Part shown: positions 1-10,136 of the stretch, piece after piece
Numbering within the stretch: the stretch's first letter is position 1
Layout of the letters: the number at the start of each line of letters is the position of its first letter
Assembly (NCBI RefSeq): GCF_019956415.1
Contig: NZ_JAHBDK010000027.1
Location: 1 to 64,000 of the forward strand
DNA: 64,000 bases
DNA from: Pseudomonas sp. GL-B-19
GTDB taxonomy: Bacteria; Pseudomonadota; Gammaproteobacteria; Pseudomonadales; Pseudomonadaceae
Direction of reading: 5' to 3'
The notes under the pieces: generated by a model
Seen by the model: only the letters and a program-made list of their open reading frames with translations
What the model was told of the DNA's origin: nothing
The model's database searches: none
Translations under genes and position numbers: made by a program

Positions 1-410
1 CGTGAGCTCAACCAATGTTGGCCAGAAGCCAAAGATGGCTTCCTCGAATAGGCCTTATACATAGATGCAACCGGGTAGCAGTGTTTGAAAAGCAGGTAGA
101 CAGTGGGGGCGAGTCCATACATAGGAGCGAGCTTGCTCGCGAAGAGGGAGTGTCAGTTGACATCATTGTTGCCTGACACACCGCTATCGCGAGCAGGCTC
201 ACTCCCACATTTGTATCGGGTGCAGCATGAAAAAGTGCCATCACTCTGACGTCAAGCTTCACACAATGACCATTCGGCGCCTTCTGGTCTCGCCTGACGT
301 ACGGTGCGGACTTTTCTTCTATTCTCTGCTCAAGGATATCGACAGTAATCACTGGATCGAGACAGTTCCTATGTGGGGGCTGAATACCAGATCTACCGAG
401 GGTCGCCGCC
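1..410. other. Intergenic stretch with no supported gene
   Basis: No reading frame here has the look of a real gene; the frames that exist mostly run through a REP pair (about 121-211). A TGA at positions 3-5 could be the end of a gene lying left of the window, but this cannot be tested. The remaining bases probably carry the leader of the gene starting at 411. Confidence 0.5.
121..211. repeat. REP pair (REPIN), GCGAGC/GCTCGC family
   Basis: The two arms GGAGCGAGCTTGCTCGCGA and the inverted TCGCGAGCAGGCTCACTCC are separated by about 50 bases of unconserved sequence. This is the typical REPIN arrangement: two inverted REP palindromes able to form a long hairpin. The same element recurs throughout the window. 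Confidence 0.85.
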
Positions 411-752
411 ATGTCGCGCAACCTCTGCCTCACCCGTCAATGCCTGGGCCTTGTAACCCGTATCGAGTGTGCCATCCGCCCTCTGGCGGGAGATACGGGC
501 ATGTGGACCTTGCTCTTCGCCGCCGGGATGGCCGGCGAGCAGCCCTCGGCCATCAAGGCGCAAGGCCCGTTTCATGGTCCTATCGTGGCTGAATCAATCC
601 TCGACACCATCGTTGAAAGCCTGACCCTGCACGGCTACGAACTGGCCGACGATCCACAAATCTGGTGCCTGCACCTGCAAGCCCAACTGCGGGAAATCAA
701 CGGTGGCCGTTGCCGCAATCTCGGTGGCTTCGAGTACCGGCCCGATCACTGA
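411..752 (+). CDS. Conserved hypothetical protein, 113 aa
   Basis: I do not recognise a characterised family. The product is a small soluble protein without a signal peptide or membrane segment. The second half (about residues 55-113) is the more protein-like part, with an ESILDTIVESL helix, an LxxHGYEL motif and a WCLHLQAQLR helix. The ATG at 411 follows a GAGGG purine stretch about ten bases upstream. It is convergent with the lipoprotein gene to its right, with only five bases between the stop codons. Position near the UPF0114 gene suggests it is part of the conserved Pseudomonas neighbourhood of fklB. Function unknown. Confidence 0.65.
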   Translation: MSRNLCLTRQCLGLVTRIECAIRPLAGDTGMWTLLFAAGMAGEQPSAIKAQGPFHGPIVAESILDTIVESLTLHGYELADDPQIWCLHLQAQLREINGGRCRNLGGFEYRPDH

Positions 753-757
753 GCGGG

Positions 758-2587
758 TTATTGATCAAGTTCACTTGGATCAGCCTTGGACAGTTGGACC
801 TCGAAACCATATTGCACGGTGGTGAGTTCGGTGCGCTGATAGCTTTCCAGGTGTGTCGGCTGACCATAAAAGTAATGCACCTCGAGTAACGCCGGGCCTT
901 CGGCGCTTGCGTGATGCGTGACCGCAAGAATCTCTTTCAGATAGTTCCCGCTGTCGTCCTTGGCAAAAAATCGCCAGTCCTGCGCAGGGAACAGCTTTAA
1001 ATCCACCACCAGCGCATTGCCTTTGAGCTCCAGGCCCTTGGGCAATTTCCGGGTGTCGAGCGTCTGCTTCTCGATCGTGGCCAGAAACAACGGCATGGAG
1101 CCCACGGCGTACGCTGGCGTTTGTGGAAACAGGTTCAGGTCGTAAGTGATCGTGCCGCGCAGAGGGTCAACCTGATACGCCTGCGATGGCAGTTCGATTG
1201 GCTCATCGCGTTTGCCGCTACTGTCCGCGGTAAAAAAACTGAGCGGGCTATCGCCGGGGCTGAAGGTGCTGCCGAGCAACTCGTCATTGAAGCTTCTGGG
1301 GTGATCGAATTCGATGCGCGCGGCGCTCGGGTCCTCCACGGACTGAATGACGTTGATGCTTTTTTTCAGCTGTTCCTCACTCAGTGTCGCGCCCTTGAGC
1401 CAGTTCGGCGTCTGATCGTCATACACCACCACCGGTAAGCTCAGCGGCGGGATGGTTTTTCCCGTGGTGTGCGGGTCGAAGCGGCGTATCGGCAGGTTGA
1501 GGTCCTTGCGGGTTATGGTGGCAGCCGAGAAGTCCAACAGGCTGACCTCAAGGGTCTCGATCGGCCCGTTGAAGTACACCTTGGAATAATGCTGTCCCTG
1601 CTGCTGCTCGAACGTGCGCTGTTCTTCATTGAGCTGTTGTTCGAACGCGTCGCTCCAGGCCTTCTGCTGCTGCATTTTCGCCAGTTGTTTTTGATAGAAA
1701 GCAATTTGCGTGGCGGTTTCGTTGATCGAGCCTGCGCGCGAGAGGAACTGCCCTGTGGTGTCTTTGGCCTGAACAATCAGTGGGATCAACCGGGTTTCAG
1801 CGACTTCGGGGGGCAGTGGGGCGTTGTTGCTGTATTCAATTTCGGCATAGTTCTTTTCTAGCTTCAACAGGGTGACGCTGAGGTTGTCGTTGGTGCGCGT
1901 CTGTCCGACATCCTTTTTGGTCAGGTCGAAGCTGTAGAGCCGGCGTGGCGCGATCACTTCGACTTTGCCTTGCACGCTCACCGGTTGCGGCTGGTTTTTT
2001 TTGTCCACATCCAGGCCGTTGATGAAGGGGTAGGTCACCGTCAGGTCATCGGGGCTGGTCAGGTTGGAACTCGATGGGCTGAACTGAATACCGGGATCGG
2101 TTTCCGACCATTCGGGCTGGAAGGGGATGACCCGTTTGTTGTTCAGTGTCACCGATTGCCATTCCAGACCATGGGGGAAAAGGAACGCCGCCGGAATACT
2201 GAAGTTGAAGGGGAATACCGGTTGCAGATCTGTCAGGTAATCGGAACTTGAATCCTTGTGCAGCACGAACAGGCCATTGATGTAGGTGTCGACCAGAGCC
2301 TGGGGCGTAGGGTAGTGCTTGAGCACGGCGAGGGCGTCTTCGCCGTATTCGGTTTCCACCGGTTTACTGTCGAGCTTGAGTTGCGCACGTTCGAGCAACA
2401 AGAGTGAGCCGCCGAGTTCAGAGACCGCGTCCTTGAGCTTCGGGTCCTGGATCTGATCCAGCGATTGCTCGAACTGTGCGGTTTTTTCCTCGAGGCTGAC
2501 CTGACGCTTGTCCTCGCTTGGCGAGCAGCCGCTCATCAGCAGGATCAGGCAAATGCCGGTACTCGTTAAAGGCAATCGCACATCCAT
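758..2587 (-). CDS. Large predicted outer-membrane lipoprotein of unknown function, 609 aa
   Basis: The N-terminus is a lipoprotein signal: a short charged start, a hydrophobic stretch, and an LMSG-C lipobox with the lipidated cysteine at residue 21. Ser at +2 predicts sorting to the outer membrane. The mature part begins with a probable coiled-coil region (about residues 30-75, rich in E, Q, L and K) and a second one around 295-335 that is very Q-rich. The rest is beta-rich with many short polar repeats. No enzyme motif is visible. It is monocistronic and divergent from the UPF0114 membrane protein gene. A role in envelope structure is an inference from localisation only. Confidence 0.7.
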   Translation of the reverse strand: MDVRLPLTSTGICLILLMSGCSPSEDKRQVSLEEKTAQFEQSLDQIQDPKLKDAVSELGGSLLLLERAQLKLDSKPVETEYGEDALAVLKHYPTPQALVDTYINGLFVLHKDSSSDYLTDLQPVFPFNFSIPAAFLFPHGLEWQSVTLNNKRVIPFQPEWSETDPGIQFSPSSSNLTSPDDLTVTYPFINGLDVDKKNQPQPVSVQGKVEVIAPRRLYSFDLTKKDVGQTRTNDNLSVTLLKLEKNYAEIEYSNNAPLPPEVAETRLIPLIVQAKDTTGQFLSRAGSINETATQIAFYQKQLAKMQQQKAWSDAFEQQLNEEQRTFEQQQGQHYSKVYFNGPIETLEVSLLDFSAATITRKDLNLPIRRFDPHTTGKTIPPLSLPVVVYDDQTPNWLKGATLSEEQLKKSINVIQSVEDPSAARIEFDHPRSFNDELLGSTFSPGDSPLSFFTADSSGKRDEPIELPSQAYQVDPLRGTITYDLNLFPQTPAYAVGSMPLFLATIEKQTLDTRKLPKGLELKGNALVVDLKLFPAQDWRFFAKDDSGNYLKEILAVTHHASAEGPALLEVHYFYGQPTHLESYQRTELTTVQYGFEVQLSKADPSELDQ

Positions 2588-2758
2588 TTTCCAGTCTTCC
2601 TGTCCGACATCGCTGAGCAGTCAATAGTCTGGACACTAGCAGAAAAACTTTGTGGCACACGCGCAGGTAGCGGATTTTTCGACGGTTTCTGGCTGCTTCT
2701 GGGTGTAGACAGGTGGCTGGTATACTCGCGGCCATTTTCAACCCACGTGTGAGATTCA

Positions 2759-3247
2759 ATGGAACGCTTTATCGAAAATGCAATGTACGCCTCCCGCTGG
2801 CTGCTGGCGCCGATCTACTTCGGGCTATCCCTTGGTCTGCTGGCGCTGGCGCTGAAGTTCTTCCAGGAGGTTTTCCACGTTATCCCTAACGTTTTCTCGA
2901 TGGCAGAATCGGATCTGATTCTGGTGCTGCTGTCGCTGATCGACATGGCGCTGGTGGGCGGTTTGCTGGTGATGGTGATGATTTCCGGTTACGAGAACTT
3001 CGTCTCTGAACTGGACATCGATGACCACAAGGAAAAGCTCAACTGGCTGGGCACCATGGATTCATCTTCTCTGAAGATGAAAGTGGCCGCTTCCATTGTG
3101 GCGATTTCCTCTATCCACCTGCTGCGGATCTTCATGGACGCCAAGAACGTTGATCCTGAGCATTTGAAGTGGTACGTGATCATTCACATGACGTTCGTCG
3201 TGTCGGCGTTTGCCATGGGCTATCTGGACAAGCTGACCAAGCACTGA
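2759..3247 (+). CDS. UPF0114 (YqhA-like) inner-membrane protein
   Basis: The protein is 162 residues with four predicted membrane segments (about 15-35, 55-75, 110-125 and 138-158). It carries the family's recognisable features: an N-terminal [15 protein letters not shown] stretch, an [16 protein letters not shown] helix and the ISGYENFVS motif. This matches the UPF0114/TIGR00645 family in both length and sequence pattern. Members are inner-membrane proteins of unknown function found across Gammaproteobacteria. The gene stands alone and is followed by a REP pair. Family assignment is confident; function is unknown. Confidence 0.9.
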   Translation: MERFIENAMYASRWLLAPIYFGLSLGLLALALKFFQEVFHVIPNVFSMAESDLILVLLSLIDMALVGGLLVMVMISGYENFVSELDIDDHKEKLNWLGTMDSSSLKMKVAASIVAISSIHLLRIFMDAKNVDPEHLKWYVIIHMTFVVSAFAMGYLDKLTKH

Positions 3248-3263
3248 TTCGTACACCCCCCCT

Positions 3264-3350
3264 GTAGGAGCCTGGCTTGCCAGCGATGGCATCACCGCGG
3301 TTTATCGTCAGACCAAGTTGATGCCATCGCTGGCAAGCCAGGCTCGTACA
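3264..3350. repeat. REP pair (REPIN), GGCTTGCCAGC family
   Basis: Arms GTAGGAGCCTGGCTTGCCAG and the inverted CTGGCAAGCCAGGCTCGTAC face each other across a short loop. This is the second REP family in the window, distinct from the GCGAGC/GCTCGC type. It lies just after the UPF0114 gene. Confidence 0.85.
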
Positions 3351-3459
3351 AGGGTATTTGGTCGAACCGGACAGGTGGTGTGATTACTGGCTTGTACTTT
3401 GATTCGCCGAGGCCTATCCCTGTAAGTAGTCTTGGCTCGCCACTGTATGAGGTGCATTC

Positions 3460-3771
3460 ATGAACCTTGTTGAACTACGCGCTTATGCCATCGCAGGGAA
3501 GGTCGATGAGTTGAATCTGATCTCCATGGAAGGCGGGATCTACCTGCTGGAGGCGCGCATGCATGGTGTCGCGTATCCGCTGAGTGATGCTCACGACCAT
3601 ATGTTTCAACTGCGCTCGGTCGAGCATGCTCGTGAAGTGTTGCATGACTTTCCTTCCTTACCCTTCAACCTTGTTCACGCCTCGGTTCATGATGAAATGT
3701 GCGGGCAGGGTGCGAACGTGGGGGAAAGCCTGAAGGTGCCGATAGCCTTCCGTTCTGCCTGGCATCTCTGA
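3460..3771 (+). CDS. DUF6482-like small protein, 103 aa
   Basis: This is a small soluble protein without a signal or membrane segment. Its pattern of a short N-terminal helix (MNLVELRAYAI), a strand-rich middle (ISMEGGIYLLEARM), and a C-terminal HASVHDEMCG stretch resembles a small Pseudomonas family I remember as DUF6482. The ATG at 3460 has a GAGGTG purine stretch eight to ten bases upstream. It is followed by fklB about 120 bases later on the same strand and could share transcripts with it. Function unknown. Confidence 0.75.
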   Translation: MNLVELRAYAIAGKVDELNLISMEGGIYLLEARMHGVAYPLSDAHDHMFQLRSVEHAREVLHDFPSLPFNLVHASVHDEMCGQGANVGESLKVPIAFRSAWHL

Positions 3772-3892
3772 AGGCTCTCATCAACGCAATGACATCTGTG
3801 CTAGTCTGCTGGCCCTTTTGGTTCCGGGCGCTCCGGGATGCGCTGTGCGAGCACGGCGAGTTCCTGAGCCGTCCGCACAGCGGAGCAATGTC

Positions 3893-4510
3893 ATGTCCGA
3901 AGTAAATCTGTCCACCGACGAAACCCGCGTCAGCTACGGTATTGGCCGTCAGCTGGGCGACCAGCTGCGCGACAACCCGCCACCGGGCGTTAGCCTGGAC
4001 GCGATCCTGGCTGGCCTGACTGACGCCTTCACCGGCAAAGAAAGCCGTGTTGGCCAGGAAGAAATGTCCGCGAGCTTCAAGGTGATCCGCGAAATCATGC
4101 AAGCCGAAGCTGCTGCCAAAGCTCAAGCCGCTGCTGGCGAAGGCCTGGCTTTCCTGGCTGAAAACGCCAAGCGTGACGGCATCACCACCCTGGCTTCCGG
4201 CCTGCAATTTGAAGTGCTGACTGCCGGCGAAGGCGCCAAGCCAACCCGTGAAGATCAAGTGCGCACTCACTACCACGGCACCCTGATCGACGGCACTGTG
4301 TTCGACAGCTCCTACGAGCGCGGCGAGCCGGCAGAATTCCCGGTTGGCGGCGTGATCGCTGGCTGGACCGAAGCCCTGCAACTGATGAACGCCGGCAGCA
4401 AATGGCGTCTGTACGTGCCGAGCGAACTGGCTTACGGCGCTCAAGGCGTTGGCAGCATTCCGCCGCACAGCGTACTGGTATTCGACGTCGAACTGCTCGA
4501 CGTTCTGTAA
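3893..4510 (+). CDS. fklB: FKBP-type peptidyl-prolyl cis-trans isomerase FklB
   Basis: FklB catalyses isomerisation of Xaa-Pro bonds during protein folding. The 205-residue product has the two-part layout of the family: an alpha-helical dimerisation domain (about 1-95, FKBP_N, with many Ala/Glu) and a C-terminal FKBP domain (about 110-205). The FKBP domain has the usual landmarks VRTHYHGTLIDGTVFDSSY, FPVGGVIAGWTEAL and YVPSELAYG. No signal peptide is seen, so it should be cytoplasmic like FklB rather than periplasmic FkpA. The start at 3893 (MSEVNLS) gives the normal length; longer upstream starts in the frame lack support. It is followed by a REP pair. Confidence 0.93.
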   Translation: MSEVNLSTDETRVSYGIGRQLGDQLRDNPPPGVSLDAILAGLTDAFTGKESRVGQEEMSASFKVIREIMQAEAAAKAQAAAGEGLAFLAENAKRDGITTLASGLQFEVLTAGEGAKPTREDQVRTHYHGTLIDGTVFDSSYERGEPAEFPVGGVIAGWTEALQLMNAGSKWRLYVPSELAYGAQGVGSIPPHSVLVFDVELLDVL

Positions 4511-4516
4511 TACCCA

Positions 4517-4603
4517 TGTGGGAGCGAGCCTGCTCGCGATGCGGTCAACTCGGTTTTCCTGTGAAACCGCGGTGATGCTATCGCGAGCAGGCTCGCTCCC
4601 ACA
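4517..4603. repeat. REP pair (REPIN), GCGAGC/GCTCGC family
   Basis: Two inverted arms, GTGGGAGCGAGCCTGCTCGC and GCGAGCAGGCTCGCTCCCAC, are separated by about 45 bases. The pair lies between the convergent ends of fklB and the small gene at 4619. Confidence 0.9.
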
Positions 4604-4618
4604 GTTCTTTGTGCTGTC

Positions 4619-4876
4619 TCATATTTCGATCTTGTGGTGCAGTTCACTCGATGGGCGCAACGCCCGGGCGTAGCAGAACAGAAACAGATTACGCACCAGT
4701 TCCTTGAGCACCACCGGCTCGCTGGAACTCAAGTCGCTGACGTCCAGATCCCCCTGATCCTGCAGTTCGCTCAAGGCTTCTTCTTCAAACACCGCGCAGA
4801 CTTCCCCGGTTTCCCGATGCAGGATCCTGAGGTAAGGGTGTGGGCGGTCCAGCCAGGCATCGATCAAATAAGTCAT
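4619..4876 (-). CDS. Small conserved protein, probably iron-regulated, 85 aa
   Basis: This is a soluble acidic protein of 85 residues without a recognised domain. The N-terminus MTYLIDAWLDRPHPYLRIL is strand-like, and the C-terminal half has helices VVLKELVRNLFLFCYARAL. Its position between fklB and ispB corresponds to the small hypothetical gene PA4570 of P. aeruginosa, which I recall as iron-responsive but cannot check. A nearly symmetrical Fur-box-like sequence lies 26-44 bases upstream of the start codon, so repression by Fur-Fe(II) is a reasonable inference. Function unknown. Confidence 0.75.
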   Translation of the reverse strand: MTYLIDAWLDRPHPYLRILHRETGEVCAVFEEEALSELQDQGDLDVSDLSSSEPVVLKELVRNLFLFCYARALRPSSELHHKIEI

Positions 4877-4901
4877 GTCTTATCTCCATTGAATGGGTTT
4901 C

Positions 4902-4920
4902 AATGAGAATAATTCTTATT
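4902..4920. promoter_or_regulatory. Candidate Fur box
   Basis: The 19-mer AATGAGAATAATTCTTATT is an almost perfect palindrome (the two halves differ at one paired position around a central base). It matches the GAGAAT-n-ATTCTC core of Fur operators. It sits just upstream of the reverse-strand gene at 4619-4876, where it would overlap the promoter. Seen directly; binding by Fur is inferred. Confidence 0.75.
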
Positions 4921-5045
4921 CATCAAATAGCAAGGGCCTATTGGCGCTTTGTGCTTTTTTCCGGGTAAAGCTTGCGTCAGGTCAAAACGGCTGGCGTTTG
5001 GATATTGCGCGTGTAGGCGGGATAAAGCGGGAAGAGGGCGAAGCA

Positions 5046-5070
5046 CCATCCCACGCAAGGCGTGGGATGG
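5046..5070. repeat. Perfect hairpin after yjdM
   Basis: CCATCCCACG and CGTGGGATGG form a ten-base-pair stem with a short loop, directly after the yjdM stop codon. There is no T-run on the reverse strand, so it is a stem that could stabilise the mRNA end or act as a weak terminator. Confidence 0.6.
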
Positions 5071-5082
5071 AATACAGCCAGT

Positions 5083-5424
5083 TCAGACTTTTCTGACGAA
5101 CTCGGATTTGAGTTTCATCGGGCCGATGCCGTCGATCTTGCAGTCGATGTCGTGATCGCCATCGCACAAGCGGATGTTCTTGACCTTGGTGCCGACCTTG
5201 ACCACCAGCGACGTGCCTTTGACCTTCAGGTCCTTGATCACGGTGATGGTATCGCCGTCCTGCAGGACATTGCCTACCGAATCCTTTTTCACGGTGTCAT
5301 CGGACGCCACGTCGGCTTCGCCGCTGGCAGACCATTCGTGCGCACACTCGGGGCAGATCAGCTGTGCGCCGTCTTCATAGGTGTATTCGGAGTTGCATTT
5401 TGGGCAGGGTGGCAACGTGCTCAC
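5083..5424 (-). CDS. yjdM: YjdM/PhnA-family zinc-ribbon protein
   Basis: The 113-residue product has an N-terminal zinc ribbon with two CxxC knuckles (CPKC at about 8-11 and CPEC at about 24-27) and a C-terminal beta domain with [18 protein letters not shown] and [12 protein letters not shown]. This is the layout of the YjdM/PhnA family (historically named alkylphosphonate utilisation protein, although it is not part of the C-P lyase machinery). Cytoplasmic; no reaction is established. Monocistronic, divergent from nothing close, with a hairpin behind the stop codon. Confidence 0.92.
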   Translation of the reverse strand: MSTLPPCPKCNSEYTYEDGAQLICPECAHEWSASGEADVASDDTVKKDSVGNVLQDGDTITVIKDLKVKGTSLVVKVGTKVKNIRLCDGDHDIDCKIDGIGPMKLKSEFVRKV

Positions 5425-5528
5425 TAAAGCTCCTTGAATTCAGGATGGCTAAAAAGCGCACATTATATAGGGTTTTAGGCGGGAGAGGGGCGGGATGCTT
5501 GCCGGCGAACGCTGCGGTGCCGCTTTCC

Positions 5529-5622
5529 TGTAGGAGCCGGCTTGCCGGCGAACCAGGCGACGCGGTGTGTCTGAAACACCGCCTTCGCTGCGATGCGGCG
5601 ACCCGACAAGCCAGCTCCTACA
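5529..5622. repeat. REP pair (REPIN), GGCTTGCCGGC family
   Basis: The left arm is GTAGGAGCCGGCTTGCCGGC and the right arm is the shorter GACAAGCCAGCTCCTACAG. The two are not perfectly matched (CCGG versus CAG), showing independent drift. It lies between ispB (reverse) and yjdM. Confidence 0.8.
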
Positions 5623-5631
5623 GAGGGCGTA

Positions 5632-6600
5632 TCAATGGGTACGCGCGACCGCAAACTCACTCAGCTCAACCAATGCATCGCGATACTCACTGGCAGGCAG
5701 CGCGTCGAGGCATTTGATCGCACGAGCAACGTAATCACGGGCCAGTTGCGCGGTGTATTCCAGCGAGCCAGAGGCTTCTACCGCTTCGCGGATGCTTTCC
5801 AGGTCTTCGATACCGCCTTTCTGGATCGCCTTGCGCACCAGGGCTGCCTGTTCCGGCGTGCCTTCGCGCATGGTGTAGATCAGCGGCAGGGTCGGCTTGC
5901 CTTCGGCCAGATCGTCACCGACGTTCTTGCCCAGGGTTTCGGCATCGCCTTTGTAGTCCAGCAGGTCGTCGACCAGTTGGAAGGCCACGCCCAAATGATC
6001 GCCAAAAGTGCGCAGGGCTTCTGCCTGTTCCGCTGGGGCTTCGCAAAGAGCGGCGGCACTGTGGGTCGAAGCTTCGAAGAGCATCGCGGTCTTGCCGCGG
6101 ATGACTTCCATGTAGGTTTCTTCAGTGGTGCTGGCGTCACGGACCTTTGACAGCTGCAACACTTCGCCTTCAGCGATGATGCGGGTCGCTTGCGAAAGGA
6201 TCTTCATGACCGGCATGGAGCCCAGTTCGACCATCATTTCGAAGGAGCGCGAATAGAGGAAGTCGCCGACCAGCACGCTCGGTGCGTTGCCCCACATGGC
6301 GTTGGCGGTCGAGCGGCCACGGCGCATGCCGGACATGTCGACCACATCGTCGTGCAGCAGGGTGGCGGTGTGCAGGAACTCGATGGTCGCAGCCAGCAGG
6401 CGCAGGTCGTCGCCTTCGCGGCCCAGCGCCTTGCCACACAGCAACACCAATAAAGGGCGCAGGCGTTTACCGCCAGCCGAGGTAATGTAATCGCCGATTT
6501 TCGATACCAGCGGCACTCGGGAAGTCAGCTGCTTCTTGATGATGCCGTCGACGGCGCTAAAATCGTCCGCCACCGCGCGGTAGAAAGCTTGGGGTTGCAT
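5632..6600 (-). CDS. ispB: Octaprenyl diphosphate synthase IspB
   Basis: This trans-prenyltransferase builds the long isoprenoid side chain of ubiquinone from FPP and IPP. The 322-residue protein has the family motifs: GGKRLRPLL for diphosphate binding (about 44-52), the first Asp-rich motif LLHDDVVD (about 80-88) and the second LVDDLLDYKGD (about 207-217). The chain-length region just before the first Asp motif has small residues (TATLL), consistent with a long-chain product. It is divergent from the rplU-rpmA promoter, the usual gammaproteobacterial arrangement. Product length (C40 or C45) cannot be decided; Pseudomonas makes Q-9. Confidence 0.95.
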   Translation of the reverse strand: MQPQAFYRAVADDFSAVDGIIKKQLTSRVPLVSKIGDYITSAGGKRLRPLLVLLCGKALGREGDDLRLLAATIEFLHTATLLHDDVVDMSGMRRGRSTANAMWGNAPSVLVGDFLYSRSFEMMVELGSMPVMKILSQATRIIAEGEVLQLSKVRDASTTEETYMEVIRGKTAMLFEASTHSAAALCEAPAEQAEALRTFGDHLGVAFQLVDDLLDYKGDAETLGKNVGDDLAEGKPTLPLIYTMREGTPEQAALVRKAIQKGGIEDLESIREAVEASGSLEYTAQLARDYVARAIKCLDALPASEYRDALVELSEFAVARTH

Positions 6601-6679
6601 CAGCGACAGTTGCTCCAGAAGGGTTGCGCGGCATGCTAGGACCCACGTCGGCGAGTGTCAAGGCGCGATGGACGGCCTC

Positions 6680-6708
6680 TTGCATCGCCCCGGTAGCTTG
6701 CGTACAAT
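6680..6708 (+). promoter_or_regulatory. Sigma-70 promoter of rplU-rpmA
   Basis: TTGCAT (6680-6685) and TACAAT (6703-6708) are separated by 17 bases. This is a strong housekeeping promoter reading toward rplU and placed about 130 bases upstream of its start codon. Confidence 0.75.
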
Positions 6709-6840
6709 CGCGCACCCTGAACTTCCTGGGCAGCACCTGCCTTACGCAATTGCAAACCGGCCTTCCAGCCATATGCAGCCATGCCAGCCAATACCTCTTC
6801 TTATAAAGAGCTGGGTGAGCAGGATTATCGGAGAAATACC

Positions 6841-7155
6841 ATGTCGTACGCAGTAATTGTTACTGGTGGCAAGCAATACAAGGTCGCCCCAGGTGAATAC
6901 CTGAAGATCGAAAAACTGGAAATCGCTACCGGCGAATCCGTTACTTTTGATCGCGTTCTGTTGGTCGCCAATGGCGATGACGTGAACATCGGCGCTCCAG
7001 TTGTTGCTGGCGCTACCGTTGTGGCTGAAGTGATCTCCCAAGGTCGTCACGATAAAGTCCGCATCATCAAGTTCCGTCGTCGTAAGCACCACATGAAGCG
7101 TATGGGCCACCGCCAGTGGTACACCGAGATCAAAATCACCGGTATTCAGGCTTAA
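6841..7155 (+). CDS. rplU: Ribosomal protein bL21
   Basis: Large-subunit ribosomal protein that binds 23S rRNA near bL20. The product is 104 residues, beginning [15 protein letters not shown], and contains the basic C-terminal block [16 protein letters not shown] that contacts RNA. The start at 6841 (rather than 6781) gives the normal family length and is preceded by GGAGAAATACC. Co-transcribed with rpmA 34 bases downstream. Confidence 0.98.
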   Translation: MSYAVIVTGGKQYKVAPGEYLKIEKLEIATGESVTFDRVLLVANGDDVNIGAPVVAGATVVAEVISQGRHDKVRIIKFRRRKHHMKRMGHRQWYTEIKITGIQA

Positions 7156-7189
7156 TTTCAGCCTAATTCCTCACTAGGAGAATTGACTC

Positions 7190-7465
7190 ATGGCACACAA
7201 AAAAGCTGGTGGTAGTACCCGTAACGGTCGCGACTCAGAAGCCAAACGCCTTGGCGTGAAGATGTATGGCGGCCAGGTTATCATTCCGGGCAACATCATC
7301 GTGCGTCAGCGCGGCACCCAATTCCACGCCGGTTACGGTGTTGGCATGGGTAAAGATCACACTCTGTTCGCTAAAATCGACGGCGTGATCAAGTTTGAAG
7401 TAAAAGGCGCTTTCAACCGCCGTTACGTAAGCATTGTCCCGAAGACTGACGTCGTCGCGGCATAA
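7190..7465 (+). CDS. rpmA: Ribosomal protein bL27
   Basis: Large-subunit protein whose N-terminus reaches the peptidyl-transferase centre. The 91-residue product starts [17 protein letters not shown], the unprocessed form (no N-terminal extension as in Firmicutes), and has the conserved [10 protein letters not shown] and HAGYGVGMG motifs. AGGAG sits seven bases before the ATG. Second gene of the rplU-rpmA operon, followed by a rho-independent terminator. Confidence 0.98.
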   Translation: MAHKKAGGSTRNGRDSEAKRLGVKMYGGQVIIPGNIIVRQRGTQFHAGYGVGMGKDHTLFAKIDGVIKFEVKGAFNRRYVSIVPKTDVVAA

Positions 7466-7483
7466 TTACGTGGTTGCTGGAAA

Positions 7484-7510
7484 AGCCCTGTCTTGCGACG
7501 GGGCTTTTTC
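7484..7510 (+). terminator. Terminator after rpmA
   Basis: AGCCC(TG) pairs with (CG)GGGCT across a nine-base loop and is followed by TTTTTC. It ends the rplU-rpmA transcript before obgE. Confidence 0.8.
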
Positions 7511-7619
7511 GTTTGTGGGGTGAGTCTCTTGCAAAGCTGTTTGTGATGGGCTCCAGCGCAGGTTTTGCGGTCGTTGATTGAGGTCGCTGCGCTCATTTTT
7601 GCAAGAGTCTTATGTCTAG

Positions 7620-8882
<1,263 letters not shown>

Positions 8883-8902
8883 TTCGTTGCGATAAACTTA
8901 AG

Positions 8903-8926
8903 CGCCGCTCACTAGAGCGGCGTTTT
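8903..8926 (+). terminator. Terminator after obgE
   Basis: CGCCGCT and AGCGGCG form a seven-base stem with a short loop, followed by TTTT. Confidence 0.75.
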
Positions 8927-9005
8927 AGTATCTGGAAATAGGTAGTCACGAATAACGTTACGGGCAGCGCTGGGTCGCGCTGTCCTCAAACTAAGGTTGA
9001 AGATG

Positions 9006-10124
9006 ATGCGGAGCAAGGTGACAGGTGCGCAGCGTTGGGTCGTGAAGATCGGCAGCGCTTTGCTGACGGCGGACGGCAAAGGCCTGGATCGCGCAGCAAT
9101 GGGTGTCTGGGTCGAACAGATGGTGGCTTTACATGAAGCTGGCGTCGAGCTGGTGTTGGTGTCTTCCGGGGCGGTAGCTGCGGGCATGAGCCGCTTGGGC
9201 TGGACCGTACGACCCAGTGCGATGCATGAGTTGCAGGCCGCCGCCGCCATCGGTCAGATGGGGTTGGTGCAGGCTTGGGAATCGAGCTTTGCCGAGCATG
9301 GCCGGCACACCGCGCAGATTCTCCTGACGCATGATGACTTGTCCGACCGCAAGCGTTACCTGAATGCTCGCAGCACCTTGCGTGCTCTGGTTGAGTTGAA
9401 AGTGATCCCGGTGATCAACGAAAACGACACCGTGGTGACGGACGAAATCCGTTTCGGCGACAACGACACGCTGGCGGCGCTGGTGGCCAACCTGGTCGAG
9501 GCTGACTTGCTGGTGATTCTCACGGATCGCGATGGCATGTTTGATGCTGATCCGCGCAACAACCCCGACGCCAACCTGATTTACGAGGCACGCGCCGATG
9601 ATCCGGCACTGGATGCAGTGGCGGGCGGTACGGGTGGTGCGCTGGGGCGTGGCGGTATGCAGACCAAGTTGCGTGCTGCGCGTCTGGCGGCCCGTTCTGG
9701 GGCGCACACCATCATTGTCGGCGGACGTATTGAGCGCGTGCTGGATCGCCTGAAGGCGGGTGAGCGCATCGGCACCTTGCTCTCGCCTGAGCGTGGCATG
9801 CTGGCGGCGCGTAAGCAGTGGTTGGCCGGGCATTTGCAAACCCGTGGCACGCTGGTGTTGGATGGTGGTGCGGTGAAGGCGCTGGTTCAGGATAATAAAA
9901 GTTTGCTGCCGGTGGGTGTCAAACTGGTTCAGGGCAGCTTCCGTCGTGGCGAAATGGTGGTGTGCGTGGCGCCAGATGGTCGCGAGATCGCCCGAGGCCT
10001 GGCTAACTACAGTGCGCTGGAAGCGCAAAAAATTATCGGTCAGTCGTCTGAGGCGATTGTCGGTTTGTTGGGTTATATGGCTGAGCCGGAACTGGTTCAC
10101 CGCGATAACCTGATTCTGGTCTGA
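9006..10124 (+). CDS. proB: Glutamate 5-kinase ProB
   Basis: ProB phosphorylates L-glutamate, the first step of proline synthesis. The 372-residue protein has an amino-acid-kinase domain (about 1-260, starting [14 protein letters not shown], with [28 protein letters not shown] and the [18 protein letters not shown]/loop region) and a C-terminal PUA domain (about 275-370), as in the E. coli enzyme. ATG codons at 9003 and 9006 are both possible; 9006 has the better spacing to the AAGG at 8993-8996. Follows obgE, the conserved Pseudomonas order. Confidence 0.95.
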   Translation: MRSKVTGAQRWVVKIGSALLTADGKGLDRAAMGVWVEQMVALHEAGVELVLVSSGAVAAGMSRLGWTVRPSAMHELQAAAAIGQMGLVQAWESSFAEHGRHTAQILLTHDDLSDRKRYLNARSTLRALVELKVIPVINENDTVVTDEIRFGDNDTLAALVANLVEADLLVILTDRDGMFDADPRNNPDANLIYEARADDPALDAVAGGTGGALGRGGMQTKLRAARLAARSGAHTIIVGGRIERVLDRLKAGERIGTLLSPERGMLAARKQWLAGHLQTRGTLVLDGGAVKALVQDNKSLLPVGVKLVQGSFRRGEMVVCVAPDGREIARGLANYSALEAQKIIGQSSEAIVGLLGYMAEPELVHRDNLILV

Positions 10125-10136
10125 GGGAATACCTGA

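Noticed and set aside
227..592. 121-codon frame overlapping the start of the 113-aa gene
   Set aside because: It runs through non-coding sequence with no ribosome site and overlaps a better candidate in another frame.
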